Shown here piece by piece: positions 16,320 to 26,043 of a stretch of 64,000 nt of DNA. The number at the start of each line of letters is the position of its first letter. Positions within the stretch are counted from its first letter, which is position 1. The notes under the pieces were generated by a model that saw only the letters and a program-made list of their open reading frames with translations, was not told the DNA's origin and searched no databases. The position numbers and the translations under genes were made by a program. This stretch comes from Desulfuromonas soudanensis (GTDB lineage Bacteria; Desulfobacterota; Desulfuromonadia; Desulfuromonadales; WTL). The stretch lies in the NCBI RefSeq assembly GCF_001278055.1, contig NZ_CP010802.1, forward strand, positions 1,837,504-1,901,503. The letters are read 5' to 3'.

Positions 16320-18965
16320 ATGGACGTGATCACCACCCACATCAATGCCGATTTCGACTGTCTCGGAGCGATGGTCGCCGCTCGCAGGCTCTATCCCGAT
16401 GCCAAGATGATCTTTGCCGGCGCCCAGGAGCGGAGTCTGCGCGAGTTTTTTCTGAAAAACCCCGAACAGGCAGCTCTTTTCAGTCGGGTCCGGGACATCG
16501 ACCTTGAGGCCGTCACCCTCCTGATTCTGGTCGACGTGCGGCAGTCGGAACGCATCGGTCCCTTTGCCGCCGTGGCGCACCGTCCCGGGGTCGAGGTGCA
16601 CATCTACGATCATCATCCCGCCGGCAACGCCGACCTTCACGGGGAGCGGGAGGTCATTGAACCTGTCGGTTCGACGGTGACCGTTCTGTTGAAAATCTTC
16701 ATGGAGCAGGGGATCGACCCGACCCCCGAAGAGGCGACCATGATGATGCTCGGCCTCTATGAAGACACCGGTAATCTCCTCTTCAGTTCCACGACCCTCG
16801 ACGACTACAGGGCCGCCATCTTCCTCTTTTCCCACGGCGCCGACCTCAACACCGTTTCCGACTCCCTGGTCCAGGAACTCAATGCCGAACAGGTGGCTCT
16901 CCTCCATGAGCTGATTACCTCCCGCACCGTCCTGACCGTCAGCGGCATTGAGATCTCCGTCGCCCATGCCACCGTGGATCATTTTGTCGGCGACCTGGCT
17001 CTTTTGGCGCACAAGCTCAAGGACATGGAGAATCTCAGCGCCCTGCTGGTCGTGGTGCGCATGGGGGATCGCATCTTCATGGTCGGGCGCTCGCGGATTC
17101 CGGAAGTTCATGTGGGGGAAATCCTCAGCGAGTTCGGCGGCGGCGGCCACGCCTTCGCCGCTTCCGGCACCTGTCGGGACATGACCCTGGTGCAGGTCCT
17201 CGAACGGATTCCGCAGATCCTTCGGGAGCGCGTTCAGCCCCGCTGGGAAGCACGGCACCTGATGTCGAGCCCGGTGAAGAGCATCGCAGGGGGAGCCAGC
17301 CTCAGGGAGGCCCGGGAGCTGATGACCCGCTACAATCTCAACGCCCTGCCGGTCATGGACGGTTCGGAGGTCGCCGGCGTCATCACCCGGCAGGTGGCTG
17401 ACAAGGCCGCCCACCACGGCCTCGCCGAGGTTGCGGTGAGCGAATACATGAGCGGGGAATTCGCCAGCGCTTCCCCCTCGACCCCCATCGAGACCCTGCA
17501 GGAGCTGATTGTCGACCGCAACCAGCGCCTGGTTCCGGTCTTCGGCGAAGGGAAACTCCTCGGGGTCATCACCCGCACCGACCTGTTGCGCCACATGGTT
17601 TCCGGCGCCCGCGCCCTGCGTCACCCCGGAGTCGAGGACCTTGCGGCCAGCGGGTCCGCCCTTAAAAAACGTCAGGTCTCCCGTCTGGTTCGCGAACGTC
17701 TGCCGGCGTCCATCCGCGAGCTGCTGGCGGGAATGGGGGAGGTGGGAGATGCACAGAACGTCCCGATCTTCGCCGTCGGAGGTTTTGTCCGCGATCTGCT
17801 TCTGGGGAAGGAAAACCTCGATATCGACCTCGTCATCGAGGGGGACGGCATCGCCTTCGCCCGGGAGTATTGCCGGCGTCATCCCTGCCGGGTGCGCACC
17901 CACGCCAAATTCGGCACCGCCGTTATCATCTTCCCCGACGGCTTCAAGGTCGACATTGCCTCGGCCCGCATGGAGTACTACCATGAGCCGGGAGCGCTCC
18001 CCAACGTCGAGCATGCCTCCATCAAGCTCGATCTCTACCGGCGGGACTTCACCATCAACACCCTGGCCCTGGCGCTCAACGGCCCGGAAAAGGGGGCCCT
18101 TCTCGATTTCTTCGGCGCTCAGCGGGACTTGCAGGACAAAGTCCTGCGGGTCCTGCACAATCTCAGCTTCGTCGAAGATTCAACCCGGGTCTTTCGTGCC
18201 ATCCGCTTCGAGCAGCGCCTCGGGTTTCATATCGGCCTTCAGACCGAACAACTGCTGCGCAGCGCCCTGCGCATGGGATTCGTCGAGAAGGTCGGCGGGC
18301 CGCGTCTCTTCAACGAACTGGCACAGATCCTCAAGGAATCCAATCCCCTCCCGGCGGTGGAGCGAATGGCCGAGCTGGGGCTGTTGCCGTACATCCATTC
18401 CCGGCTGACTCTCCCTCCCCGCGTCAAGTCCCTCTTCGCGGAGGCAAGTCGGGCCATTCACTGGTATGAGCTCCTCTACACCGGCGAGCCCTGTCAGGGT
18501 TGGCTGGTCTATTTTCTCTGCCTGACCTCCGGGCTCGACGAGGAGTCCCTGGAGGAACTTAACCGGCGCCTGGGAATCCCTTCTCGCCATGGGGTGATCC
18601 TTGGTGAACAGCGCAGGGAGGTGCACCGGCTGCAGCGGTTTTTCGAACGACGCTGGGGGCGAGGCCGGCCGCTGCGTCCCGTCGAACTCCACGCCCGGCT
18701 CTCCCCTCTGGCAACCGAAGCCCTCCTCTATCTCATGGCCCGTGTCGACAACGACGAAGTCCGGAGCTGGGTCTCCTATTTTTATACGGCGCTGCGCAAA
18801 GCCGCACCCCTTCTTAGCGGCGACGAACTCAAGGCGCTGGGGATCCCGCCGGGCCCCCTGTACAAGAAAATTCTCAAGACCCTCCTTGATGCCCGGCTCA
18901 ATGGCAAGGTGGCCAGTCGTGAGGACGAGATCGTCCTGGTGAAAAAGCGCTTTTTGAAACCCTGA
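16320..18965 (+). CDS. DHH/CBS-domain tRNA nucleotidyltransferase (A-adding or CCA-adding)
   Basis: A large fused protein of 881 residues. The N-terminal half is a DHH phosphoesterase (HINADFDCLGA, then Asp97-His98-His99 in YDHHPAG) with a DHHA1 region ending GGGGHAFAASGT. A pair of CBS domains follows at about 310-430. The C-terminal half is a class II poly(A) polymerase/CCA-adding head (FAVGGFVRDLLLG at about 485 and NLDIDLVIEGDG) with its RNA-binding tail. The head domain adds A or CCA to tRNA 3' ends; the DHH part may remove or hydrolyse a nucleotide, which is inferred. This composite is known from delta-proteobacteria and Aquifex-type bacteria. The start is ATG 16320; no strong ribosome-binding site is seen. 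Confidence 0.88.
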   Translation: MDVITTHINADFDCLGAMVAARRLYPDAKMIFAGAQERSLREFFLKNPEQAALFSRVRDIDLEAVTLLILVDVRQSERIGPFAAVAHRPGVEVHIYDHHPAGNADLHGEREVIEPVGSTVTVLLKIFMEQGIDPTPEEATMMMLGLYEDTGNLLFSSTTLDDYRAAIFLFSHGADLNTVSDSLVQELNAEQVALLHELITSRTVLTVSGIEISVAHATVDHFVGDLALLAHKLKDMENLSALLVVVRMGDRIFMVGRSRIPEVHVGEILSEFGGGGHAFAASGTCRDMTLVQVLERIPQILRERVQPRWEARHLMSSPVKSIAGGASLREARELMTRYNLNALPVMDGSEVAGVITRQVADKAAHHGLAEVAVSEYMSGEFASASPSTPIETLQELIVDRNQRLVPVFGEGKLLGVITRTDLLRHMVSGARALRHPGVEDLAASGSALKKRQVSRLVRERLPASIRELLAGMGEVGDAQNVPIFAVGGFVRDLLLGKENLDIDLVIEGDGIAFAREYCRRHPCRVRTHAKFGTAVIIFPDGFKVDIASARMEYYHEPGALPNVEHASIKLDLYRRDFTINTLALALNGPEKGALLDFFGAQRDLQDKVLRVLHNLSFVEDSTRVFRAIRFEQRLGFHIGLQTEQLLRSALRMGFVEKVGGPRLFNELAQILKESNPLPAVERMAELGLLPYIHSRLTLPPRVKSLFAEASRAIHWYELLYTGEPCQGWLVYFLCLTSGLDEESLEELNRRLGIPSRHGVILGEQRREVHRLQRFFERRWGRGRPLRPVELHARLSPLATEALLYLMARVDNDEVRSWVSYFYTALRKAAPLLSGDELKALGIPPGPLYKKILKTLLDARLNGKVASREDEIVLVKKRFLKP

Positions 18966-19001
18966 CTCTTCTCCTCTCAGGGAGCGGGAGAAGCCCATTC
19001 A

Positions 19002-19030
19002 TTGACTTGCTGCCGGTCATCTGCTAATTA
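19002..19030 (+). promoter_or_regulatory. sigma70-type promoter for the site-2 protease/scpAB/rluB operon
   Basis: TTGACT (19002-19007), 17 bases, TAATTA (19025-19030), 35 bases before the ATG at 19065. Confidence 0.55.
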
Positions 19031-19064
19031 AAGCGGATCATTTTTCAGGAAGGGTTGTGTCCCG

Positions 19065-19751
19065 ATGGAAAGCATACTGGCCAAAATCTCCGTCATGCTG
19101 GTTCCGGCGCTCCTGGCCGTCACCCTGCACGAGGTGGCGCACGGCTATACCGCCGAACGCCTCGGGGACCCGACGGCCAGGCTTCTCGGTCGCTTGACGC
19201 TCAATCCTCTCAAGCATCTCGACCCGATCGGCACCATCGCCCTCCTTTTTTTCGGCTTCGGCTGGGCCCGCCCGGTCCCGGTCAATTTTGCCAACCTGCG
19301 CCGCCCGCGCCTTCACATGGTCTGGGTGGCTCTTGCGGGGCCGTTGACCAACCTGGGTCTGGCCGTCATTTCGGCCCTGCTGTTGCGGGTTCTGGCCCAG
19401 ATTCCCGACGGCGTCTTGCAGGACGGCGGGATGGCGAGCAGGATGTTCGAGCCGGTGAAGCTGATGGCCGGTTTCAGCCTCTACATCAACATCATACTGG
19501 CCGTCTTCAATCTGGTGCCGATCCCCCCCCTGGACGGCGGACGGGTCATGACGGGGATTCTGCCCCCTCGGCAGGCGGCGATGCTCGCCCGTCTCGAACC
19601 CTTCGGCTTTATGATCGTCATCCTTCTCATCTTCTTCACCGATCTCTGGCGCATCGTTCTTTCCCCGGCGATCTCCCTCATGGTCGGAATCCTGGCCGGC
19701 CCCCAGACTTATCTGGTGGACCGGGCCATTCAATTTCTTCTGGCCCGCTGA
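19065..19751 (+). CDS. site-2 protease family (M50) membrane metalloprotease
   Basis: An intramembrane zinc protease of 228 residues, the short form without a PDZ domain. The zinc ligands lie in HEVAHG (His22, Glu23, His26) inside the first hydrophobic segment, and the third ligand is Asp157 in NLVPIPPLDGGRV. About five hydrophobic segments are seen. The substrate is unknown. An AGGAAGGG site precedes the ATG. It stands immediately before scpA, an arrangement common in this bacterial group, but no direct functional link to chromosome condensation is known to me. Confidence 0.92.
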   Translation: MESILAKISVMLVPALLAVTLHEVAHGYTAERLGDPTARLLGRLTLNPLKHLDPIGTIALLFFGFGWARPVPVNFANLRRPRLHMVWVALAGPLTNLGLAVISALLLRVLAQIPDGVLQDGGMASRMFEPVKLMAGFSLYINIILAVFNLVPIPPLDGGRVMTGILPPRQAAMLARLEPFGFMIVILLIFFTDLWRIVLSPAISLMVGILAGPQTYLVDRAIQFLLAR

Positions 19752-19765
19752 GGGTTGGGAAACTG

Positions 19766-20533
19766 ATGGCATACGAAATCAAGATCGAAAATTTCGAGGG
19801 CCCTCTCGACCTTCTCCTGCACCTGATCCGCAAAAACGAGATGGATATCTGCGATATCCCCATCGCCGAAATCACCGCCCAGTATCTTGTCGCCATCGAT
19901 GTCATTCAGAGCCTCAACCTCGATGTGGCCGGCGAATTTCTCCTGATGGCCTCCACTCTCCTCTACATCAAGTCGCGCATGCTCCTCCCCCCTTCCGAAG
20001 AGGAGGATGCCGAGGAGGAAGAGGAAGATCCCCGGGCGGAGCTGGTCCGGCGCCTTCTCGAATATCAGAAATACAAGGATGCCGCCGCCACCCTCGACAC
20101 CTTTCCCCTTCTCGACCGCGAAATCTTTGCTCGGACCTTTCCTGCCCGGGAGCTGGAGGAGGGGGAGGAGGAGGAATTCCACAGCGTCGGTCTCTACGAA
20201 CTGGTTGAGGCGCTGCGCGGAGTCCTGCGGGAGGCGCCTGAACCCGTCATTCACGAAGTCGACCAGGAGCGCCTGTCGGTGACGGACCGCATCAATTCCA
20301 TCCTTACCCTTCTCGAAGGTCGCCAGAGCCTCTCTTTTACCGAACTCTTTCCGACGCCGCCGTTGCGCCAGGACGTGGTGACCACCTTTCTGGCGATGCT
20401 TGAACTCGTCAAGCTGCGCCTTTTGCGCCTGATGCAGAACAGTCGTTACGGAACGATCTGGCTCTATCCCGCCGTCGTCGAAGAGGGTCCTTTAACTCTG
20501 CAACTGGAAGACGATTCCCTTGGATACTGCTGA
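19766..20533 (+). CDS. scpA: segregation and condensation protein A
   Basis: A kleisin that bridges Smc heads in the bacterial condensin complex. It has 255 residues from ATG 19766; the longer upstream frame is a shadow of the protease gene. The N-terminal KIENFEGPLDLLLHLIRKNEMDI and ASTLLYIKSRMLLP motifs are diagnostic, followed by an acidic linker (EEEDAEEEEEDPRAE) and a winged-helix C terminus. It lies 14 bases after the protease and overlaps scpB. Confidence 0.94.
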   Translation: MAYEIKIENFEGPLDLLLHLIRKNEMDICDIPIAEITAQYLVAIDVIQSLNLDVAGEFLLMASTLLYIKSRMLLPPSEEEDAEEEEEDPRAELVRRLLEYQKYKDAAATLDTFPLLDREIFARTFPARELEEGEEEEFHSVGLYELVEALRGVLREAPEPVIHEVDQERLSVTDRINSILTLLEGRQSLSFTELFPTPPLRQDVVTTFLAMLELVKLRLLRLMQNSRYGTIWLYPAVVEEGPLTLQLEDDSLGYC

Positions 20534-21089
20534 ACTCAAGACCCTGGTGGAGGCCCTGGTTTTTGTCTCGCCGGAGCCGATCCGCCTCGAGCGCATCGCC
20601 GAGGCCCTCGACGTCGAACGAAAAAGCGTCGCCCTGGTGCTGCAGGAACTGGTGGCCGAATATGCCGCCGCGAGCCGCGGTTTTATCCTGCAGGAAATCG
20701 CCGGAGGCTTCCAGTTCCGCACCCGGCCGGAGCACGGGGAATGGGTGCGCCGGCTGGTGAAGAACCGGCCCTTCCGCTTTTCGCGGGCCGCCCTGGAAAC
20801 CCTGGCGATCATCGCCTACCGGCAGCCGGTGACCCGGGCGGAAATCGAATACCTGCGGGGAGTCGACTCCGGCGGCGTGGTCAAGACCCTGCTCGATCGG
20901 CACCTCCTCCGTATCCTCGGCAAGAAGGATGTCCCCGGGCGTCCCATGATCTACGGAACCACCCGCGAGTTCCTCGAACTCTTCGGTCTGCGGGACCTCG
21001 CGGGACTGCCGACCCTCAAGGAATTCAGCGAACTCAACCTCGATGTTCTCGACGCCGGCGCCGATTCAGTCGCTCCCCCCGAGAACTGA
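20520..21089 (+). CDS. scpB: segregation and condensation protein B
   Basis: The Smc-ScpAB complex partner of ScpA, composed of two winged-helix domains. It has 189 residues from TTG 20520, overlapping the scpA 3' end by 14 bases, with GGAAG as the likely ribosome-binding site. Recognisable segments are LVEALVFVSPEPIRLERIAEAL, ALETLAIIAYRQPVTRAEIEYLRGVD and RPMIYGTTREFLELFGL. The unusual TTG start inside scpA suggests coupled translation that sets the subunit ratio. Confidence 0.94.
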   Translation: MDTAELKTLVEALVFVSPEPIRLERIAEALDVERKSVALVLQELVAEYAAASRGFILQEIAGGFQFRTRPEHGEWVRRLVKNRPFRFSRAALETLAIIAYRQPVTRAEIEYLRGVDSGGVVKTLLDRHLLRILGKKDVPGRPMIYGTTREFLELFGLRDLAGLPTLKEFSELNLDVLDAGADSVAPPEN

Positions 21090-21142
21090 TCATTTTTTTC
21101 AAGAGCCGGCCGCCGCCGGCTCCTTTCCCCCTGGCAGAAACC

Positions 21143-21853
21143 ATGAAAGAGCGTTTGCAGAAACTGATCGCCGCCGCCGGCCTCGCCTCGCGCCGGGAGG
21201 CCGAAGGGTGGATCGAAGCCGGCCGCGTCCGGGTCAACGGCGTCGTCGCCGTTCTCGGCGAGCGGGCCGATCCCGCCGAGGACCGCGTTGAGGTCGACGG
21301 TCGTCCTCTCGGGGGGCAGGAAGAAAAATTCTATATCCTCCTCAACAAACCGACGGGGTATGTGACCACCCTGCGGGACCCCAAGGGGAGGCCGGTGGTA
21401 GCCGATCTTGTCAAGGGGATTCCGGCCCGCCTGTTTCCCGTCGGCCGGCTCGATCTCAACACCGAGGGGGTGCTGATTCTCACCAACGACGGCGACCTCG
21501 CCCAGCATCTCGCCCACCCCCGGCATCAGATCGACAAGACCTATCTGGTCCGGGTGCGCGGAGCCCTATCCGCTGCCAGCCAGCAGAAGCTCGCCCGGGG
21601 GATTCTCCTCGACGACGGTCCGACGGCGCCGGCCCGGGTGGAGGACGTGCGGGTGGTCGGAAGTCACACCTGGTTCAAGATCACCATCCATGAAGGGCGC
21701 AACCGTCAGGTCCGCCGCATGTGCGAGTCCCTCGGCCACTCGGTGAGCCGCCTGAAACGGATACGGCTGGCCTTTCTCGATCTCGGCAATCTGGCCTCGG
21801 GGCACTTTCGCCACCTCACCCCCCAGGAAGTCGCACAATTGAAAAAAATGTGA
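21143..21853 (+). CDS. rluB: 23S rRNA pseudouridine synthase, RluB/RsuA family
   Basis: Converts specific uridines of rRNA (U2605 of 23S for RluB) to pseudouridine. It has 236 residues from ATG 21143: an N-terminal S4 RNA-binding domain (MKERLQKLIAAAGLASRREAE) and a catalytic domain with the active Asp in GRLDLNTEGVLILTNDG and the C-terminal HEGRNRQVRRMCESLGH. The scpA-scpB-rluB order is widely conserved. Whether the target is 23S or 16S rRNA cannot be fixed from sequence alone. Confidence 0.92.
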   Translation: MKERLQKLIAAAGLASRREAEGWIEAGRVRVNGVVAVLGERADPAEDRVEVDGRPLGGQEEKFYILLNKPTGYVTTLRDPKGRPVVADLVKGIPARLFPVGRLDLNTEGVLILTNDGDLAQHLAHPRHQIDKTYLVRVRGALSAASQQKLARGILLDDGPTAPARVEDVRVVGSHTWFKITIHEGRNRQVRRMCESLGHSVSRLKRIRLAFLDLGNLASGHFRHLTPQEVAQLKKM

Positions 21854-21977
21854 ATTTTGGCATAATTGGCGCTCAGGACCTCGACAGCGCCGATACCTTT
21901 GCCGGACTTCGGACTTATAGGCTGACCGATTGTGTAGTTCACATAATTCAAATCGACGAAAAGGGGAGGGCGGAATC

Positions 21978-23372
21978 ATGAGTATCGGATTCGATTACAC
22001 CAACATGATGGCTTCGGTCCTCGGCCCGGAGCGGGGGATCAGCGAGGCGGAACTGGAAGGGCTGCGACCCCGCGCCGAGGCCATTCATCGGGATCTCCTG
22101 GTCCGTCGGGAAGAGGGATTTCTCCCTTTTTACGAACTCCCCTTCGACAAGGGTCCGGTCGATGCAGTTCTGACGCTCGCCGGGGAACTCTGCCGGCAGT
22201 TTGAAAACGTCGTCGTTCTCGGCATCGGCGGGTCGGCCCTGGGAACTCTCGCCCTGTTCCGGGCGCTGTGCCCCCTTCACCACAATTTCCTCCCGCGCAA
22301 GGAGCGCGGCGGCGGACTTCGGCTTTTCGTCCTCGACAATGTCGATCCGGTCGGCGTTTCGGAAACGCTCGATCTTCTGGCGCCTGCCGAAACCGTTTTT
22401 CTCGTGATCAGCAAGTCGGGGTCCACCGTCGAGACCATGAGCCAGTTCAGTATCGCCCTGGACTGGGTAAGCCGGAGCGTCGGCACCTCCTTTCGCGACC
22501 ATTTCGTGCTGGTTACCGACCCGGTTTCCGGTGCCCTGCGGAAGCTGGCCGCAGACGAAGGGTACAGGTCCTGTTCGATTCCCGAGGGAGTCGGCGGCCG
22601 TTTCTCCCTCTTCACCCCTGTCGGCCTTCTCCCCCTGGCCCTGGCAGGAGTCGACATCCGCGCCCTTCTGGCCGGCGCCGCTTCCATGGCCGAACGGGTA
22701 ACCCTCGAGAATTTCCGGGAGAACCCCGCCTACCTCAACGCCGCCCTCCAGTATCTGGCCTACGGCAAGGGGCTCCGCATCAGCGTGATGATGCCCTACA
22801 GCGATCGCCTGCGGGATCTGGCTGACTGGTTCCGTCAACTCTGGGCCGAGAGCCTCGGCAAGAAAGTCGATCTTCAGGGAAACCTGGTCCATGTCGGACC
22901 CACTCCCGTCAAGGCCCTGGGGACGACGGACCAGCACTCCCAGGTGCAGCTTTACATGGAGGGTCCCTTCGACAAGGTGGTCACCTTCCTTTCCCCGGAC
23001 GATTACGGCTGCGACCTGGCGATCCCCTCCCTTGCCGGCGCTTCCGGCCTGGCCTACCTCGAGGGGCACACCCTGGCCGAGCTGATCCGCTGTGAACAGC
23101 AGGCGACGGCCGTGACCCTGACCCAAAACGGCCGCGCCAACTGCACGCTCTCCCTGCCGGCGGTCACCCCCGAGTCCGTCGGCGCCCTCATCTACATGCT
23201 GGAGATCCAGACCTTGTTCGCCGGCGGGCTTTTCGGCGTCAATCCCCTCGACCAGCCCGGCGTAGAGGAAGGAAAGGATTTTACCTATGCCCTCATGGGG
23301 CGCCCCGGGTACGAAGAGAAGAAAGAGGAATTTTCCCGCGCCTTCCAACGGCAGAGCCGTTACCTTCTCTAA
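21978..23372 (+). CDS. pgi: glucose-6-phosphate isomerase
   Basis: Interconverts glucose-6-phosphate and fructose-6-phosphate. It has 464 residues, the compact bacterial form. The SIS-type sugar-phosphate sites VVLGIGGSALGT and VISKSGSTVETMSQF and the C-terminal part with QQATAVTLTQNGR and PGVEEGKDFTYAL are present, together with the signature GTTDQHSQVQLYMEGP. A GGGAGGG site precedes ATG 21978. It is preceded by a 124-base gap after rluB and followed by 261 non-coding bases, so it is probably monocistronic. Confidence 0.95.
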   Translation: MSIGFDYTNMMASVLGPERGISEAELEGLRPRAEAIHRDLLVRREEGFLPFYELPFDKGPVDAVLTLAGELCRQFENVVVLGIGGSALGTLALFRALCPLHHNFLPRKERGGGLRLFVLDNVDPVGVSETLDLLAPAETVFLVISKSGSTVETMSQFSIALDWVSRSVGTSFRDHFVLVTDPVSGALRKLAADEGYRSCSIPEGVGGRFSLFTPVGLLPLALAGVDIRALLAGAASMAERVTLENFRENPAYLNAALQYLAYGKGLRISVMMPYSDRLRDLADWFRQLWAESLGKKVDLQGNLVHVGPTPVKALGTTDQHSQVQLYMEGPFDKVVTFLSPDDYGCDLAIPSLAGASGLAYLEGHTLAELIRCEQQATAVTLTQNGRANCTLSLPAVTPESVGALIYMLEIQTLFAGGLFGVNPLDQPGVEEGKDFTYALMGRPGYEEKKEEFSRAFQRQSRYLL

Positions 23373-23572
23373 ACGCCTGTCGGAACCTCCAAAGGCCGGC
23401 GGGGGATGTACGGGCTCCTTTCCGACCAATAGAGGCGCCTGGAGACCCGGATCCGTCCTCAAAAATCGCATTTTTTGCTTTGCCCCACAGTCCGGCAGGC
23501 TCCCAAACCCTTGCATATTCTCGCAATTGATTTTTTGGAAAAAGTCGGTATTTTCCGCAGCCTTGTTTAATC

Positions 23573-23602
23573 TTGACAGGTTTACTGTAAATCCTTTAGA
23601 CT
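23573..23602 (+). promoter_or_regulatory. sigma70-type promoter for the TPR protein/ATPase pair
   Basis: A perfect TTGACA (23573-23578), 18 bases, TAGACT (23597-23602), about 32 bases before the GTG start. It lies in the 261-base gap after pgi, which is otherwise without recognisable features. Confidence 0.5.
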
Positions 23603-23633
23603 TGCCGGAGAATTTCCGCAAATCCTTTCATGG

Positions 23634-26015
23634 GTGACACCTTTGTCCAACAAAGAAAAATTTCTCGCTTCTGCACAGAAAAACCTGCAAAAAGGGCAGG
23701 TTTCCAAGGCGATCAACGATTACCAGAAGGTTGTCCTGGCCGACCCCAAGGACATGCGGAACCGCCAGAAACTTGCCGAACTTCTGAGTCGCGAACGACG
23801 CATCGACGAGGCTCAGACCGAGTACGAGGCCGTCGCCAAATATTACACGGAAAACGGTTTTTATCTCAAAGCCATTGCCGTCTACAAACAGATGCAGAAG
23901 CTCGAGCCGACGCGAGCCAACATCTATCACCGCCTGGCCGAGCTTAACGAGAAGCAGGGGCTGGTAGGGAATGCCCTTGCCGAATACCGGACCCTGGTCT
24001 CCTATTACGAAAAGAACCGGATGTTCCCCGAGGCGGTCAACGTCCTGCAGAAGATGCGGGATCTTGAGCCCGAAAATCTCAACATCCGTGTCAAGGTGGC
24101 CGAGGGTTATGCCCAGAGCGGCAACATGGCCCAGGCGCGCCGTGATTTTGACGACATCCTGAACGACCTCAAGGCAAAAGAAGACCACCCGCGCATCCTC
24201 AAACTTTACGAGATCCTCATCCCCCTGTTTCCAAAAGATTCGGGGATGAAGACCGGCATGGCCAAGGCGTTGATCGAGGGGAATGAGGCAGACAAGGGGA
24301 TCACCCTCCTGCGCTCCCTTATGAAAGACGACCCGGAAAATCCCCAAGTTCTCGCATTCCTGGCCCAGGGTTACCGTAAAAAAGGGGATTTCGAAAACGA
24401 ACGCCTGACCTATCACCACCTTCTCAAATCCGCCCCTGACGATCTCGACCTTCGTGAATTCTATGTCGGTGCCTGCCTCGACGGCGGCGAGTACCGGAGG
24501 GCTCTGGAGGAACTGGAGGAGTGGAAGAAGGCCTTCTTTGACGGCGGGCGTGCCAGGACGCTGAAGGTCTTCTACGAGCGTCTCAAGCCCCTGGTCGACG
24601 ACAGGCAGGTCATGCTGACCCTGCAGTCCGTCTATGAGGCGACGGGCGAAGGGGACAAACTCTTCGAAGTGATGTCTTCCATCCCGGGGAAAGAAGGGGG
24701 AGGGCCGGAGCCGGTCGGAGAAGCACTTTCCGGGGCAGTTCTCGAAGCCGTCATTCCCGACGCCGCCGTCGAGGACCTCGAAGAACTGGAGGAAATCGCC
24801 GATCTCGAACCTGCGGAACTGGAGGACGAAGAGTGTCTGGAAGAATTTTCCCTTGAATTCCTCGAAGAGGTCGAGGGTCTGACCGGTGCGCCTCCTTCTC
24901 AGACGGCCCTCGATGAGGGGATTGACCTGGAACTCTCTCTCGAACTGATCGATGAGGAGCCTGGGGAGGCAGACGAAGAAGAACTCGAGATTGAACTGGA
25001 GGACGAGGCTCCCGATGCGGAATCGGCAGTGGATGAAATCGATCTCGAGCTGGAACTCGATATTCCCGAACCGGAGATCGAAACACCCCTCGAAGAGGAA
25101 GAATCGGTCCTTGAACTTCAGCTCGACGAAATAGTAGAATTCGATTCTGACAATGTCGTCGATGAAGCTGAGGAGGTCTCCCTGGAGATCGAACTGGTCT
25201 CCGAGCCTCCCATCTCCTTGACGACGGAAGACGACGATTTTCTCGTTCTGGATATTCAGGAGACCTCTGCCGCCGGCGAACTGCAGATCGACCTGCGGGC
25301 CGAACTGGAAGAGGCCGAGTTTTATCTGCAGCAGGGGCTTTTCGATGATGCTGAACGGGTCTGCCGGGGGCTCCTTGCATCCCAGGCCGATCTTCCCGAA
25401 GTTCAGGCCAAGCTTGAAGAAATTGCCGCTCGGCGCGATGAAACGTCCCTTGAGGAAGAGAGTTCTTTCGATCTGGCAGGGGAAATGCCTTCCGAAAACA
25501 GGGGGGGGCTTATGGACGATTCGGAGGAAGAAACGGACCGCTTCGGCCTCGACGGCGTCATCGGTGAATTCAAAAAAGGGGTCGAGAGCCAGATCGATGC
25601 CGACGACGCTGAATCCCACTACAATCTCGGCATAGCCTACAAGGAGATGGGTCTTCTCGACGATGCCGTGAATGAGTTCGACAATGCCATGCGCAACCCG
25701 CTGCGGATGCTCGACTGCCTGACCCTCAAGGGGATCTGCCTCATCGAAAAGGGGGATTTCGAGGGTGCCGAGGACGTTTTTCGTTCGGCCATGTCCCGCA
25801 GCGAACTCAGCGACGTCGATCGGATGGGACTCTCCTTCGAGATGGGGCTTCTCTACGAAGCCTGGAGCCGCCCCGACCAGTCCCTTGCCCAGTTCCAGGC
25901 CGTAGCGGAAGCGGATCGTTCCTTCCGCGATGTCGGGGAGAAGATTCTGGCGCTGCAGAAGGTTATTGAAAACGAAGAGGCCAAGGGCAAAAGGGACCGG
26001 GTTTCCTTCGTCTGA
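23634..26015 (+). CDS. tetratricopeptide-repeat protein with acidic central region
   Basis: A 793-residue protein with no recognised catalytic domain. Residues 1-360 are a run of TPR motifs (SKAINDYQKVVLADPKD, KAIAVYKQMQKLEPTRANIYHRLAELNEKQG). The segment from about 365 to 560 is extremely acidic and low in complexity, rich in Glu, Asp and Leu. TPR motifs return from about 650 (AESHYNLGIAYKEMGLLDDAVNEFDNAM) to the end. There is no signal peptide, so a cytosolic scaffold is likely. The start GTG 23634 has no good ribosome-binding site; a TTG at 23646 is an alternative. It lies 28 bases before an ExeA-like ATPase, suggesting they act together. Confidence 0.8.
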   Translation: MTPLSNKEKFLASAQKNLQKGQVSKAINDYQKVVLADPKDMRNRQKLAELLSRERRIDEAQTEYEAVAKYYTENGFYLKAIAVYKQMQKLEPTRANIYHRLAELNEKQGLVGNALAEYRTLVSYYEKNRMFPEAVNVLQKMRDLEPENLNIRVKVAEGYAQSGNMAQARRDFDDILNDLKAKEDHPRILKLYEILIPLFPKDSGMKTGMAKALIEGNEADKGITLLRSLMKDDPENPQVLAFLAQGYRKKGDFENERLTYHHLLKSAPDDLDLREFYVGACLDGGEYRRALEELEEWKKAFFDGGRARTLKVFYERLKPLVDDRQVMLTLQSVYEATGEGDKLFEVMSSIPGKEGGGPEPVGEALSGAVLEAVIPDAAVEDLEELEEIADLEPAELEDEECLEEFSLEFLEEVEGLTGAPPSQTALDEGIDLELSLELIDEEPGEADEEELEIELEDEAPDAESAVDEIDLELELDIPEPEIETPLEEEESVLELQLDEIVEFDSDNVVDEAEEVSLEIELVSEPPISLTTEDDDFLVLDIQETSAAGELQIDLRAELEEAEFYLQQGLFDDAERVCRGLLASQADLPEVQAKLEEIAARRDETSLEEESSFDLAGEMPSENRGGLMDDSEEETDRFGLDGVIGEFKKGVESQIDADDAESHYNLGIAYKEMGLLDDAVNEFDNAMRNPLRMLDCLTLKGICLIEKGDFEGAEDVFRSAMSRSELSDVDRMGLSFEMGLLYEAWSRPDQSLAQFQAVAEADRSFRDVGEKILALQKVIENEEAKGKRDRVSFV

Positions 26016-26043
26016 GAAACGCCGCTAATCGTTGGGAGATGCA

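Noticed and set aside
16185-18158. A 657-residue minus-strand open frame over the DHH/CBS protein
   Set aside because: It is antisense to a well-supported gene and has no recognisable protein features.
21868-21891. GGCGCT/AGCGCC hairpin before pgi
   Set aside because: Only six pairs with a 12-base loop and no U tract, so not distinguishable from chance in GC-rich DNA.
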